A stretch of DNA of 13,608 nt from CAZUVQ01 sp964623915 (GTDB lineage: Bacteria; Bacillota; Clostridia; UMGS1883; UMGS1540). Positions 12,687 through 13,608 of this stretch are shown here, piece by piece; positions within the stretch are counted from its first letter, which is position 1, and each line of letters begins with the position of its first letter. The notes under the pieces were generated by a model. The model searched no databases and was not told the DNA's origin. It saw only the letters and a list, made by a program, of their open reading frames with translations. Location of the stretch: NCBI GenBank assembly GCA_964623915.1, contig CAZUVQ010000047.1:1-13608 (forward strand), given 5' to 3'. Both the position numbers and the translations under genes were made by a program.

Positions 12687-13608
12687 ATGGCATTTGAGGG
12701 ATTAAGTGAAAAGCTGCAGGCAACCTTTAAAAAACTTCGTGGCAAGGGGCGTGTCAGCGAAAAGGATATAAAAGATGCTATGCGTGAGGTTCGTATGGCG
12801 TTATTGGAAGCTGATGTCAACTTTTTGGTTGCCAAGGATTTTATTGCCCGCATTTCTCAAAGGGCAGTTGGCAGTGATGTGCTTGAAAGCCTCACACCCG
12901 GTCAGCAGATTATAAAAATAGTTCGTGATGAGCTAATTGAGATTATGGGTGGAACTGATGCAAAGATTGCTGTTTCCCCGAAACCGCCTACGGTTATTTT
13001 ATTGGCAGGTTTAAACGGTGCCGGTAAAACAACAACTGCCGCAAAGCTTGCCGGTTTACTTAAAAAACAAGGCAAACGCCCTATGCTTGTAGCGTGTGAC
13101 GTTTATCGGCCGGCAGCTGTCAAACAGCTTGAGGTTGTTGGTTCGCAAGTTGGTGTTCCCGTTTTTAAAATGGAAGGGGTTAATAACCCTGTTGTCATTG
13201 CAGAAAAAGCTGTTAAAAGCTGTGATACATCACAGTTTGATACAGTTATAATAGACACTGCCGGAAGGCTTCAGGTTGACGAGGAGCTCATGGAGGAGCT
13301 TTCAAACATTAAAAAGGTTACAAATCCCACTGAGATTCTGCTTGTCGTAGATGCTATGACGGGGCAGGATTCCGTTAATATTGCAAAAGGCTTTAACGAA
13401 GAAATTGGTATTGACGGTGTTATTCTCACAAAACTTGACGGTGATACAAGAGGCGGTGCGGCAATTTCAGTTAAAGCTGTAACAGGAAAACCGATTAAAT
13501 TTTCCTGTATAGGTGAAAAGGTCACTGATATTGAGCCGTTTTTTCCGGACAGAATGGCATCCAGAATTTTGGGCATGGGGGACATGCTCACCTTGATTGA
13601 TAAGGCAC
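12687..13608 (+). CDS. ffh: signal recognition particle protein Ffh, N-terminal 307 residues (partial at window end)
   Basis: SRP GTPase that binds signal sequences and SRP RNA and brings ribosomes to FtsY at the membrane. The open frame runs off the window. The N domain (1 to about 90) includes DIKDAMREVRMALLEADVN. The G domain has the P-loop GLNGAGKTTTAAKLA (108-122), CDVYRPAA (137-144), DTAGRLQVDEELM (190-202), VVDAMTGQD (220-228), TKLDGDTRGGAA (248-259), and GEKVTDIEPF. The C-terminal methionine-rich M domain lies beyond the window. The P-loop reads GLNGAGKT where GLQGSGKT is more usual, a conservative change. The ATG at 12687 uses GGAG at 12675-12678. Confidence 0.97.
   Translation, partial: MAFEGLSEKLQATFKKLRGKGRVSEKDIKDAMREVRMALLEADVNFLVAKDFIARISQRAVGSDVLESLTPGQQIIKIVRDELIEIMGGTDAKIAVSPKPPTVILLAGLNGAGKTTTAAKLAGLLKKQGKRPMLVACDVYRPAAVKQLEVVGSQVGVPVFKMEGVNNPVVIAEKAVKSCDTSQFDTVIIDTAGRLQVDEELMEELSNIKKVTNPTEILLVVDAMTGQDSVNIAKGFNEEIGIDGVILTKLDGDTRGGAAISVKAVTGKPIKFSCIGEKVTDIEPFFPDRMASRILGMGDMLTLIDKA

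Noticed and set aside
13271..13591. Minus-strand open frame of 106 codons at the end of the window
   Set aside because: It lies antisense to the ffh GTPase domain, which is unmistakable on the + strand.

Overview
The window looks like a chromosomal segment of a low-GC, endospore-forming member of the Bacillota, most likely a clostridium of the Ruminococcaceae/Oscillospiraceae type. The basis is the sporulation sigma factor SigG, strong AGGAGG-type ribosome binding sites, AT-rich codon use, TTGACA/TATAAT promoters, and the families present (MecA-like adaptor, YlxM-Ffh, CadC-type repressor with a Zn/Cd ATPase). The species assignment is inference. No phage, insertion sequence, transposase or CRISPR array was seen. 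Most genes are recognisable; the least explained one encodes a secreted protein with an internal duplication.

Layout. Positions 1-53 are the 3' end of a 5S rRNA, followed by a strong terminator. Next on the + strand is a luxS-mtnN operon (212-1355), which detoxifies and recycles S-adenosylhomocysteine and yields the AI-2 precursor. It ends at a hairpin shared with the convergent minus-strand operon 3239-1468: a PHP-family (HisJ-like) phosphoesterase, a MecA-like Clp adaptor and a small zinc-ribbon/coiled-coil protein. A divergent promoter pair separates that operon from a ThuA-like gene (3436-4149). A long imperfect inverted repeat (4170-4232) follows, then two minus-strand genes: an SCP2-like protein (4253-4666) and an unrecognised secreted protein (4778-5734).

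sigG (5860-6630, minus) has a good sigma-F-type promoter and a strong terminator. Divergent from it, a perfect-consensus housekeeping promoter drives an AMP-binding acyl-CoA synthetase (6845-8524) and a membrane-anchored polysaccharide deacetylase (8582-9940). These converge with almost no gap on a metal-efflux operon (12117-9951, minus): a CadC/SmtB-type repressor and a P1B-type Zn/Cd/Pb ATPase. The promoter of that operon carries two near-identical palindromes 31 bp apart. The window ends with ylxM and the first 307 codons of ffh, the core of the signal recognition particle operon.

How the parts relate. luxS and mtnN catalyse consecutive steps. The ArsR-type repressor very probably controls its own operon with the ATPase. 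ylxM-ffh is a conserved pair. The remaining neighbours look like independent short transcription units. No stretch over 300 bases lacks a gene; the intergenic regions hold promoters, terminators, operators and the inverted repeat.
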